This document shows positions 25,763-33,417 of a stretch of 64,000 bases of DNA, piece by piece (the stretch's first letter is position 1; every line of letters starts with the position of its first letter). The notes under the pieces are model-generated. The model saw only the letters and a list, made by a program, of their open reading frames with translations. It did not search any database and had not been told where the DNA came from. This stretch comes from DASZTU01 sp035493835 (lineage in GTDB: Bacteria; Pseudomonadota; Alphaproteobacteria; Rhizobiales; Devosiaceae), in NCBI GenBank assembly GCA_035493835.1, contig DATJHO010000088.1, positions 10,265 to 74,264 of the forward strand, read 5' to 3'. Position numbers and translations under genes: made by a program.

Positions 25763-26404
25763 TCAGGCAGGTGAACCAGCCTCGCCGCCCAACGCCTTGG
25801 TGGTGGCGCTGAGATCGACATAAACCTGCGAGGTGACCTCGAGCTGCTTGTCCTCGCGCGCGGCAACATCCGTCTGCGGCACGTGGGCGGCCAGCACGCG
25901 GTCGCGCTCGCGGATCAGCTCGGCAATGTCGTCGCCGTAGAGCCGCAGGATCGCCGTCAGCCAGCGGTTCACCAGGTACGATGGGCGCGGCATTTGCATG
26001 TCGAACCGGGAGAGAAGTTCGATCGTCGGCTCGGCATCCAGCCAGTCGTCGCCGACCACCCAGTGATTGACCGTAAACAGCCGCTTCAACTGGCCGAAGG
26101 CATCCACGCCCACGGCCACGAGGTGATGCACCGGGCCGTCCTTGCCATTGGGCCGGACGAAGCAATGAAAGTGCCCGTGCTCATCAGGCTCGGGGGGCAT
26201 GTGGCAGTGATAATACCATTGGGCGCCGGAGGCGGCATCGAACACGTCACCGGGCGGAAAATGCGCCCAGGCCGCCACCGGCCCGCCCTCGGGCAGCGTC
26301 GCCTTGACCACGCTATCGCCGGCCTTGGCGAGGATCGATTGGCAGAACAGCGCCTCCTGCCCTGCCCTCAGCCGATCCTCATTCGTAGTTGTCGCCTGTT
26401 CCAA
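25763..26404 (-). CDS. Conserved His/Cys-rich protein of unknown function (DUF6969-like)
   Basis: 213 residues, soluble, no signal peptide. The start is a TTG at 26404 with GAGG nine bases upstream, overlapping the stop of the previous gene. The most striking feature is a cluster of potential metal ligands: HCH (66-68), then EHGHFHC (75-81), HH (93-94) and H114. The overall pattern (HFPPGDVFD, QWYYHCHMP, HGHFHCF) recalls a family I know as DUF6969, but I cannot confirm this. It is the last gene of the rhodanese-YeeE-PC protein operon, so a role in sulfur or metal handling is inferred from context. Confidence 0.7.
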   Translation of the reverse strand: MEQATTTNEDRLRAGQEALFCQSILAKAGDSVVKATLPEGGPVAAWAHFPPGDVFDAASGAQWYYHCHMPPEPDEHGHFHCFVRPNGKDGPVHHLVAVGVDAFGQLKRLFTVNHWVVGDDWLDAEPTIELLSRFDMQMPRPSYLVNRWLTAILRLYGDDIAELIRERDRVLAAHVPQTDVAAREDKQLEVTSQVYVDLSATTKALGGEAGSPA

Positions 26405-26416
26405 CGCGGTCGGGCC

Positions 26417-26881
26417 TCAGGGGGCGGCCGCTGAACAAGGCGCCGCGGCAGGTGCAGGCGCTGCGGCTGCGGCAGGCGCCGCGGCAGAAGGCGGTGCGGC
26501 TGTTGCAGGCGCAGCGGCGGAACAGGGTGACGCTGCCGCGCAGGGTGCGGCCGCCGCACATGGGGACGATGCAGCACATGGGGACGCGGCTGCGGCAGCA
26601 GGAGCCGCAGCCGCCGCGGCAGGTGCTGCCGCACAGGGCGCGCCCGCGGCGCATGGAGACCCGGCGGCGCATGGATTGGCTGCTGCCGCGGCTGCACTTG
26701 CCGCGGGGGCCGTAGCCGCAGGAGCCGCTGCGGCGGCGACGGAGGCCGGCGGCTGGGTGGAATACGCACCGCCAGCTACAGCGGCCGCAGGCGCCCCCCG
26801 GTGGGTGACTTCGTCGGCGGCCACGGCGGCGGTTGACGCCAGCAACAGGGTTCCGAAGAGTAAAGTGTTGCGAGCGCTCAT
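26417..26881 (-). CDS. Secreted Ala/Pro/Cys-rich protein with PC hexad repeats
   Basis: 154 residues. The start codon overlaps the YeeE stop (ATGA), which argues that this is a real translated gene and not random GC-rich sequence. A Sec signal peptide ends near STAAVA-ADE. The rest is low-complexity Ala/Pro with eight cysteines, all in Pro-Cys pairs, at 71, 77, 83, 102, 108, 114, 120 and 149: two runs with exact six-residue spacing (PCAAGS, PCAAGA, PCAASS, PCAAAA). No known domain was recognised. Regular cysteine spacing in an exported protein within a sulfur-transport operon suggests thiol, persulfide or metal binding, but this is speculation. Confidence 0.75.
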   Translation of the reverse strand: MSARNTLLFGTLLLASTAAVAADEVTHRGAPAAAVAGGAYSTQPPASVAAAAAPAATAPAASAAAAAANPCAAGSPCAAGAPCAAAPAAAAAAPAAAAASPCAASSPCAAAAPCAAASPCSAAAPATAAPPSAAAPAAAAAPAPAAAPCSAAAP

Positions 26882-28089
26882 TTCTTGAATCCATCCAGGC
26901 CGAAGAGTGGACGCAGCGCGATACCTGCCGTGCTGCCGGCGAAGGCCGCGGCAAACCACAGCCAAGCGTGAACGCTGCCTGAAGCGATGCCGCTGAACAA
27001 GGCACCGATATTACAGCCGAAGGAAAGCCGGGCGCCATACCCCATGGCCACGCCCCCAATCGCGGCCGCGACGAACGACAGCAGCGACACCGGGACTTTT
27101 GGCGCGAATTTTCCGGCGAGACCGGCGGCCAAGGCCGAGCCGAGGATGATCCCGAAATCCATGACAGAGGTCACGTCGAAGAGCACTCCGTGGCTGAGAG
27201 CACTGGCCTGGGCCGGCCAAGTCCAGAATTCCCACTTGTCGATCGGAATGCCGACCGCCTGCGTGATCTTGGCTCCCCACAGGGCAAAACCATAAGTCAC
27301 CGACCACGGGTGGCCGGCCACCAGCAAGGTGGCCACATTGAGCACCGCGAGCGCCACGCCGGCGCCGAACAGTGGCCAGGGGCCTTGCAGCACTCGCGCG
27401 AGGCCCTGCGTCGTCGGCTTGGCAACGCGCTCCAGCGATCCGTGGACGCGGCGCTCGATTGCGATCGTTACCGCAGCCACCGCGCCAAGGCCCAGCAGCG
27501 TCACCGCGATGGCGCCCGGAACCCCGATCGCCGTACCAAGGCTGATCGGCCGTAGGGACGGCAAGCTGAGCCACCACGGCAGGTTGGCGGTGCCGAGCAC
27601 CGCGCCGACAATGAAAAAGATCAAGGTCACCAGCATGCGGGCACTGCCGCCGCCGACCGTGAACAGCGTGCCCGATCCGCAGCCGCCACCGAGTTGCATG
27701 CCGACGCCGAAGATCGCGGCGCCAAACAGGACGGAGACCCCCACCGGCGCAACGGCACCCGCCAAGGGTTGGCCGAAAGCCGTTCCGTGCGCCAGGAGCG
27801 GAATGAAAATCACGGCCGCAACTGCGACCATCAGCATCTGCGCGCGAATGGACCGCCCGCGCTTTTCGACGACCATTCGCCGCCAGCCGCCGGTGAAGCC
27901 AAAGGAGGCGTGGTAAAGCGTTAGTCCGAGCAGCGCGCCGATAAGGAAGAGCGCGGCCTGCCGCACATCGACCAGCCTGTCGATCACCAGCGCTCCGGCA
28001 ACAAGCGCGACGAGAGCCACCATTACGGGGCCGCGGTCGAACCGTGGGAGGACGAATGATCGAGACGGCGCGGCGGTGATATCAGTCAT
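26878..28089 (-). CDS. YeeE/YedE-family sulfur-compound transporter
   Basis: 403 residues from the ATG at 28089; an upstream in-frame extension is unlikely because it lacks hydrophobic or conserved sequence. About nine to ten membrane segments are predicted. The two diagnostic cysteine motifs are present: LGGGCGSGTLFTVGGGS (Cys137) and LSFGCNIGALFSGIASGS (Cys359). Characterised members (TsuA, PmpA/B, SoxT) move thiosulfate or sulfur-related ions across the inner membrane by passing them along such cysteines. It follows the rhodanese gene by 97 bases and overlaps the PC-repeat gene. Confidence 0.9.
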   Translation of the reverse strand: MTDITAAPSRSFVLPRFDRGPVMVALVALVAGALVIDRLVDVRQAALFLIGALLGLTLYHASFGFTGGWRRMVVEKRGRSIRAQMLMVAVAAVIFIPLLAHGTAFGQPLAGAVAPVGVSVLFGAAIFGVGMQLGGGCGSGTLFTVGGGSARMLVTLIFFIVGAVLGTANLPWWLSLPSLRPISLGTAIGVPGAIAVTLLGLGAVAAVTIAIERRVHGSLERVAKPTTQGLARVLQGPWPLFGAGVALAVLNVATLLVAGHPWSVTYGFALWGAKITQAVGIPIDKWEFWTWPAQASALSHGVLFDVTSVMDFGIILGSALAAGLAGKFAPKVPVSLLSFVAAAIGGVAMGYGARLSFGCNIGALFSGIASGSVHAWLWFAAAFAGSTAGIALRPLFGLDGFKK

Positions 28090-28186
28090 TTTAGGTGCCT
28101 TGGTGCGGCCAGCATGTTGGCAGCCGCAGTGAAACAGAATGCCCGGGACAGCCTCCCGGGCATCCGGAACTTCGATTGAAGGGAAA

Positions 28187-29107
28187 TTACTGGTGGACGA
28201 CGACCGGACGCGACGGGTCAAGCGTCCATTGCGACATCGAGCCGTCGTAGAGCTTGACGTTCTTCAGCCCCTCGACCTGCGATAGGCCGAACCAGGCGAG
28301 CGTGGCAAGGTGGCCGGTGTTGCAGAAGGTGATGATGTTGTCCTTGCCCTCGAGGCCCGCCTTCTTCAGCAGCCCATCGATTGTGTTCTTGTCGACGAAG
28401 GTGGCGGTCTTGTCGTCATAGAACGAGGTGAAGTTGATGTTGACCGCGGTGGGGATGCTTCCGAGCTCCTTGACGGTCGGGGTCTTCTCCTTGCCGATGA
28501 ACTGGGCAACGCTGCGGGCATCGACCAGGTTCGCGTCGCCCTGGATGGCCTTCTCGACCGATGCGATATCGGCGCGGAGTTCCGGGCGATAGTTCGGGGT
28601 GAAATTGCCCTTGGCCGGCGTCACGGCGTCGGTCGAAAGCGGATCGCCGGCGGCCGCCCAGGCCCGGTAACCGCCATTGAGCAAAGTGACATTGTCGTGG
28701 CCGAGGACCTTGAAGGTCCAGTAGATGCGCGTTGCACCGCCGAATTCGTTCGCGTCGGTGCCGGCGGGGACGATCACCACTTCGGTGTCATTGTTGATGC
28801 CGAGGCTGGCGATCTTGGCCGCGATCTGGTCAGGCGGCGGCAGCATGCCGGGAGCGCCGCCGATGTTGGCGCGCCAGCCGAAGCTCGAATACTGAGCGTC
28901 AACTGCGCCCGGGATGTGACCCTGGGCGTAGGGATTACCGGCCTTGGTCAGATCGCGCACGTCGAGGACGACGAGGCCGGAATCGCCGAGATGCTGCTTG
29001 AGCCAGCCCGCATCGACCAGAGGCTGGTCGGTCAGGCCAGCAGCGGCGGCAGCGGTGACGGGAAGAAGGCTGACGGCGAATGCTGCCAGAAGCACTTTAA
29101 AGCGCAT
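28187..29107 (-). CDS. Exported two-domain rhodanese (thiosulfate sulfurtransferase)
   Basis: 306 residues from the ATG at 29107; the same frame is open far upstream but only this start gives a signal peptide (MRFKVLLAAFAVSLLP, cut near AAAA-GLT). Two rhodanese domains follow. The first lacks a cysteine in its loop (VPAGTDANEFGG), the second has the active site FCNTGHLA with Cys262. The protein should transfer sulfane sulfur from thiosulfate to an acceptor in the periplasm. It heads the operon with the YeeE transporter, PC-repeat protein and His/Cys-rich protein. Confidence 0.9.
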   Translation of the reverse strand: MRFKVLLAAFAVSLLPVTAAAAAGLTDQPLVDAGWLKQHLGDSGLVVLDVRDLTKAGNPYAQGHIPGAVDAQYSSFGWRANIGGAPGMLPPPDQIAAKIASLGINNDTEVVIVPAGTDANEFGGATRIYWTFKVLGHDNVTLLNGGYRAWAAAGDPLSTDAVTPAKGNFTPNYRPELRADIASVEKAIQGDANLVDARSVAQFIGKEKTPTVKELGSIPTAVNINFTSFYDDKTATFVDKNTIDGLLKKAGLEGKDNIITFCNTGHLATLAWFGLSQVEGLKNVKLYDGSMSQWTLDPSRPVVVHQ

Positions 29108-29341
29108 GGAGAGGTACCTTAGAAAAACATACCCCATTCTGACACATTCGCTCCGCCCGCGCGGCTGACAGGTTTCCAAATTAGCGGGCGTTCGACAAAT
29201 TTCTCCTCGGGCCAAACGGCTTTGGACGCAACGAAATTCCGATTCAGCCGGTAGGCTTTCGACGCGCCAGCTGGAATAATTGCCGGCAATGAGCGGCCGC
29301 GGGAACGCGGTCGCCTGCGTTTTAGGGTTCAAAGGTCGACT

Positions 29342-29761
29342 ATGTTTGCGCTGCTCCGCCCCTTCTTCATCTCCCTTCTCCTGCTTGCCCCGCTCGGCGG
29401 CGTTGCCATGGCCGCTGAGCCGCCGGCGGCGGTGGCAGCCACCACGGCGTCGCAGGTCGTCAGTTTCGAGAACGAGGCGCAGCTCGATAGCCTCGCGGCC
29501 AAGGGAAAGACGATTGTCTACTTCTATGCGGCCTGGTGCCCCGAATGCCGCGCGACGGTCACGGACCTTAATGCGCGCTGGAACCGTGTTCGGCCGAACC
29601 TGACCTTGGTGATTGCCGACTACGACCAGGAAAAGGCGCTCAAGGCCAAATATGGCGTCACCTACCAGGATACGTTCGTGTTGCTCGACGCCAAGGGCGC
29701 GGCGGTGAAATCGTGGAATGGCGGCGGCCTCGACGGCCTCAACGACAATACCCGCAGCTAG
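29342..29761 (+). CDS. Periplasmic thioredoxin-fold protein
   Basis: 139 residues with a Sec signal peptide (cut near AMA-AEP). The active site is WCPEC (Cys66, Cys69), preceded by IVYFYAAWC, and the cis-proline region appears as TYQDTFVLLD. The unusual Pro-Glu between the cysteines differs from thioredoxin (GP) and DsbA (PH). It is divergent from the rhodanese operon and 12 bases upstream of the CcdA-type gene, so it most likely receives electrons from that membrane protein and reduces a periplasmic disulfide or persulfide. Confidence 0.88.
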   Translation: MFALLRPFFISLLLLAPLGGVAMAAEPPAAVAATTASQVVSFENEAQLDSLAAKGKTIVYFYAAWCPECRATVTDLNARWNRVRPNLTLVIADYDQEKALKAKYGVTYQDTFVLLDAKGAAVKSWNGGGLDGLNDNTRS

Positions 29762-29773
29762 GATCGACCGAAA

Positions 29774-30499
29774 ATGGCGTTCAGCCTGGCGCTCGCCTTC
29801 GTTGCGGGCGTGATCACGATCCTTTCGCCCTGCGTATTGCCCCTGCTGCCGCTCATTCTCGGCGCCGCAACGCAGGAGGGCAAGGCGCGGCCATGGGGTG
29901 TGATCGTCGGGTTTGTCGGCGCTTTCACGGCGGCGACACTGGCGCTCAGCTATCTGGTGCGCACGCTCGGCGTTCCTCCAGATCTCAATCGTACGCTGAG
30001 CGCCATCGTGCTGGCCCTGCTCGGGCTGGTGCTCTTGGTGCCACGGCTGCAGTTGGGCTTCGAGCGCTGGGCCGGCGGCTTTGCTTCCTTCGCGCCAAGG
30101 GGAGCCTTGGCCGGGGGCTTCGGCGGAGGGCTGACGGTGGGACTGGGACTGGGCCTCGCCTGGAGCCCGTGCGTTGGTCCGATCATGGCATCGGTCATCA
30201 CCCTGGCGCTGAACCAGGCCGTCGGCCCCGGCGCCATTGCCATCACGCTGGCCTATTCGCTGGGCACCGCGCTGCCGATGGCAGCGGTCCTGCTTGGCGG
30301 ACGGCAACTGGTGCGGCGGCTGGGCTGGTTTCAGTCTAATGCCGGGCTGATCCGCTATGTTTTTGGTGGCGTGCTGGTCGTCATCGCTTTGGCCATCTGG
30401 CTCGGATGGGACCGCAGCCTGCAAATAATGCTGCTCGATCACTTCCCCGCTTGGGAAACTATCCTCACGGGCTGGGAGCCGGGCCGACCCGCGCAGTGA
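29774..30499 (+). CDS. CcdA/DsbD-type thiol-disulfide electron conduit
   Basis: 241 residues with six membrane segments. Two SPC motifs, one near the N-terminus (LSPCVLPLLP) and one in the middle (WSPCVGPI), form the cysteine pair that carries reducing equivalents from cytoplasmic thioredoxin across the membrane in CcdA proteins. It is co-transcribed with the thioredoxin-like gene. The pair could serve cytochrome c maturation, but the divergent rhodanese/YeeE operon makes a link to sulfur handling more attractive. Confidence 0.9.
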   Translation: MAFSLALAFVAGVITILSPCVLPLLPLILGAATQEGKARPWGVIVGFVGAFTAATLALSYLVRTLGVPPDLNRTLSAIVLALLGLVLLVPRLQLGFERWAGGFASFAPRGALAGGFGGGLTVGLGLGLAWSPCVGPIMASVITLALNQAVGPGAIAITLAYSLGTALPMAAVLLGGRQLVRRLGWFQSNAGLIRYVFGGVLVVIALAIWLGWDRSLQIMLLDHFPAWETILTGWEPGRPAQ

Positions 30500-30511
30500 G
30501 GAAGTGGCGGA

Positions 30512-30646
30512 TCAATCCTCCCGAAAGACTCGGGTCAGCTGCTCGGCAAACGGCTGGAGGAGGTAAGACAGGACACTGCGGTCCTCCGTCTTGATGAAGG
30601 CCTCGACCGGCAATCCGGCAAGACCGCCGACGAATGGGAAGCCCAG
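30512..30646 (-). pseudogene. HlyD-family secretion adaptor, C-terminal remnant
   Basis: In one minus-strand frame the sequence reads LPVEAFIKTEDRSVLSYLLQ then PFAEQLTRVFRED and a stop. This is the recognisable end of type I secretion membrane-fusion proteins. The matching frame breaks down upstream within about 45 codons and no other part of the gene or its ABC partner is nearby. It is a small leftover of a deleted secretion operon. Confidence 0.6.
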
Positions 30647-30741
30647 GTGCTGAACTGATAGCCTGAAGTGAGCTCGTTCACCTCACTGCCGCCCGAGACG
30701 CCCCGACGGTCCATGACCGCGGGGGCGTCCCCCCGTTTGGC

Positions 30742-30920
30742 TTGCGGGCCAAGAAAATCCTCGGCAACTGGGCGGTGCTCGTGCCATTCGGCGCCATCAT
30801 CCTGTTCCTGCTTTGCCGGGCCGGTGATCACCATCGTGATCGACAGCTTTCGGACAGGTGTCCCCCTGGCTCAACCAATGGGTCATTCCAAGGGAAGGTG
30901 AACCGTGCGGAAAACTTTCC
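30742..30920 (+). pseudogene. Frameshifted N-terminal remnant of a membrane protein
   Basis: Three consecutive plus-strand frames join into a plausible membrane-protein start: LGNWAVLVPFGAIILFL, then one frame over FAGPVITIVIDSFRTG, then VSPWLNQWVIPREGEP. Two single-base shifts would be needed, and nothing matching follows. I cannot name the family; an ABC-type permease N-terminus is one possibility. It lies next to the HlyD remnant, so the whole 30.5-31.0 kb gap looks like decayed coding DNA. Confidence 0.4.
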
Positions 30921-31111
30921 GCAAACCCGACATATCCTGCACAGGCCAAGTCTCCAAACCCACTGGACTTAATCCGGCTGGCCCCTACGATATCAGGCGT
31001 TCCCGAGGTTCTCGCGAATGCCGTCCCGCAGCGCGAAATGTGAGGTCGAACAGAATGCCCGACTTCGATATGCGCGCGCTGCCCGTCATGATCAGCAAAG
31101 GATCGACCGAA

Positions 31112-32218
31112 ATGACCAGCCGTTCCTCATCCAGCACCAGCCCCATTTTGAATCGGCGTTCGCTCCTCGGCATGATGGGCGCAATGCCCGCAGCCGCAGC
31201 CCTCTCGGGCTTTTTCCCGCGCAATGCACATGCTGCGGGCGCGCTGAACATCTATAGCTGGCCGGACTATTTCTCGCAGGACGACCTCGACGCCTACGCG
31301 AAGAAATCGGGCGTTACGCCCAACATTGCGACGTACAACGCCAATGAATTGATGTTCGCCAAGCTCAACAGCCCGGCAGGCGCGGGTTTCGACATCGTGA
31401 TCCCCTCCTCCGGCTGGATCAAGCAATTGGCGGACAAGGGGCTGTTGCAGCCGCTCGACCACAGCAAGATCAATTTCGCAGCGCTCGACCCATCGCTGCT
31501 CAACCGCGACTACGATCCCGGCAACAAATACTCGGTCCCCAAGGACTGGGGCCTGCTCGGCGTCGTCTATGACCCCGATGCAGTGGGCGGCGAGATCAAG
31601 ACCTGGCAGGATTTTCTCGATGCCGGCGCCAAGCCGGGGGTTTCGGGCAAGGTGCGGCTGACCAAGGATTCGGGCGAGACGCTGGGACCGGCCCTCTGGA
31701 TCGCGGGCAAGGACTGGAACAAGGCGAGCGAGGCCGATATCCGGGCCGCCGGCGAGGTGATGAAGGATTTTGCCAAGCACGTGAAGACGTTCTCGAGCTT
31801 CGATCCGGCCGCCATGGCCTCGGGTGCCATCGTTCTCGCCCAGGCCAATCAAGCGGCGGCGCGCGGGGCCATCCAGCAGAATCCCAAGCTGAAATGGGTG
31901 GTGCCCGGCCCGATGAGCGAAATCTGGGTCGACAACTATGCCATCGCGGCCAAGGCGGCCAATGTCGAACAGGCCTATGATTTCCTGAACTTCTTCCTCA
32001 GCCCCGACATCCAGGTGAAAGAAACGGCCTATCTTGGCTATCCGGCCGCGATCGCCGGGCTGCAGGCCAAGCTGCCGCAGGATGTCCAGCACGCCGACCT
32101 GATCTTCGGCGGCCCGGGGCTGGATTTTTCCAAGCTCACCTCGTTCATCGTCGATCCGGCAACCATCGGAGTCTACCAGGAAGTGCAAAACGAGGTGATG
32201 GCCGCCGCGGGGTCGTGA
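31112..32218 (+). CDS. Polyamine-type ABC importer substrate-binding protein (PotD/PotF family)
   Basis: 368 residues from the ATG at 31112, which has AAAGGA nine bases upstream. The N-terminus carries a twin-arginine signal (NRRSLLGMMG, cleavage near AHA-AGA), indicating export in folded form. LNIYSWPDYFSQDDLDAYAK and FDIVIPSSGWIKQLADKGLL are hallmark PotD segments. It should bind spermidine, putrescine or a related cation in the periplasm. The permease genes follow after a 250-base repeat-containing gap. Confidence 0.9.
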   Translation: MTSRSSSSTSPILNRRSLLGMMGAMPAAAALSGFFPRNAHAAGALNIYSWPDYFSQDDLDAYAKKSGVTPNIATYNANELMFAKLNSPAGAGFDIVIPSSGWIKQLADKGLLQPLDHSKINFAALDPSLLNRDYDPGNKYSVPKDWGLLGVVYDPDAVGGEIKTWQDFLDAGAKPGVSGKVRLTKDSGETLGPALWIAGKDWNKASEADIRAAGEVMKDFAKHVKTFSSFDPAAMASGAIVLAQANQAAARGAIQQNPKLKWVVPGPMSEIWVDNYAIAAKAANVEQAYDFLNFFLSPDIQVKETAYLGYPAAIAGLQAKLPQDVQHADLIFGGPGLDFSKLTSFIVDPATIGVYQEVQNEVMAAAGS

Positions 32219-32224
32219 TCGAGG

Positions 32225-32485
32225 GCTGGGCCGTGTGGCCCACCCCTCATCCGGCGCTCCGCGCCACCTTCTCCCGTAAGGGGAGAAGGAAGAGCGAGGC
32301 ACCGCTTTGCCACATCCCCCCTCTCCCCTTGCGGGAGAGGGTGCCGGCAGGCGGGTGAGAAGTGGCCGCCTGGAGAAGCCCACACCGTCATTCCTGCGAA
32401 GGCCGGAATCCAGTACGCTCCGCCGAAACAGTCCGGCACGGCCAATGATGCATCCAAACTCTTGCGCACATGGGATCCCGGCTGC
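32225..32485. repeat. Cluster of palindromic intergenic repeats
   Basis: Three familiar rhizobial-type elements follow one another: CTCATCCGGCGCTCCGCGCC with TTCTCCCGTAAGGGGAGAAG (32246-32290), CTCTCCCCTTGCGGGAGAGG with a GGCGGGTGAG tail (32322-32358), and CGTCATTCCTGCGAAGGCCG through a GGGATCCCGGCTGCCGCCGG hairpin (32387-32495). They sit inside the importer operon and reach the annotated start of the first permease gene. Confidence 0.7.
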
Positions 32486-33417
32486 CGCCGGGATGTGGAC
32501 GGGAAGGTCGGCGATCGGCCCCCAAAATCAGGCGGTGTCGCAGCTTGCCTGACCGGAAAACCAATCGCCCCCCCGCAGTCCGCGCCCGCGACCATTTGTT
32601 CGCGGGCGTACCGGCCATATGGCTGTTCCTGTTCTTCATCGCGCCGCTCGGCTTCACGGTCGTGTTCTCCTTCGGGCATGCCTCCTTCGGCGCCGTCGAA
32701 CTCGGCTTCACGCTCGAGAACTATCGAACCGCATTGTCGGGGTTTTATCTCACAACCTTCGTGCGGACCCTCCAGTTCGCGGCAACGGCATGCCTGCTTT
32801 GCCTGATCGTCGCCTATCCCACCGCCTATTTCATCGCGCGGCATGCCGGCCGGCTTAAGACGGCGGCGCTGGTACTGGTGCTGATCCCCTATTTCACCAG
32901 TTTCCTGATCAGGGTGATGAGTTGGCAGATCCTGCTCGCCCGCGGCGGGCCGGTCGAGGTGGTCCTCGACACGCTGCACCTTCATGCCGGGCCGCTCGAC
33001 GTGATGGACACGCAGACCGCCGTGTTCATCGGCATGGTCTACGCCTATCTGCCGATCGCCGTCGTGCCGCTCTATGTGGTCCTCGAGCGCATTCCGGGGC
33101 GGCTGATCGAGGCGAGCCGTGATCTCGGGGCCTCGGGGTGGAAAACCTTTCTCCACGTTGTCCTGCCGATATCGCGTCCCGGCATCGTCACCGCCGTGCT
33201 CCTGACCGGCGTGCCCATGCTTGGTGAACTGGTGATCCCGGGTCTCCTCGGCGGTGATCGCGGCGTCCTGATGGGACAGGCGATCTCGTCCCAATATCTC
33301 GACTCGCAGAATTACGCGCTCGGTTCGGCCATGGCGGTGCTGGTACTGCTCGCCGTGGCAGTGATCGTGGCGCTGCTGGCGCGGCTCACCCGCGGTTTCG
33401 CCGAGGCCTCCCCATGA
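32470..33417 (+). CDS. Polyamine-type ABC importer permease (PotB family)
   Basis: Up to 315 residues. Six membrane segments and the EAA loop (LIEASRDLGASGWKTFLHVV) are clear from about residue 48 on. The first 40 residues are Arg/Pro-rich, not conserved-looking, and the ATG at 32470 lies in a repeat hairpin, so the true start may be an internal TTG near 32545 or 32596. It pairs with the 33414-34259 permease (ATGA overlap). No ATPase gene is present in this cluster. Confidence 0.85.
   Translation: MGSRLPPGCGREGRRSAPKIRRCRSLPDRKTNRPPAVRARDHLFAGVPAIWLFLFFIAPLGFTVVFSFGHASFGAVELGFTLENYRTALSGFYLTTFVRTLQFAATACLLCLIVAYPTAYFIARHAGRLKTAALVLVLIPYFTSFLIRVMSWQILLARGGPVEVVLDTLHLHAGPLDVMDTQTAVFIGMVYAYLPIAVVPLYVVLERIPGRLIEASRDLGASGWKTFLHVVLPISRPGIVTAVLLTGVPMLGELVIPGLLGGDRGVLMGQAISSQYLDSQNYALGSAMAVLVLLAVAVIVALLARLTRGFAEASP

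Noticed and set aside
26304..26888. Gly/Ala-rich plus-strand frame
   Set aside because: It is the antisense of the Ala/Pro/Cys repeat gene; the minus-strand version has a signal peptide and overlaps YeeE at ATGA.
28187..30442. 751-codon frame with rhodanese at its end
   Set aside because: Only the part from 29107 has a signal peptide and rhodanese domains. The upstream part is antisense to the thioredoxin and CcdA genes.
29762..31111. Shared leader AGGATCGACCGAAA before the CcdA and PotD-type starts
   Set aside because: Fourteen identical bases including the ribosome site are notable but likely reflect a favoured Shine-Dalgarno context, not a regulatory element.
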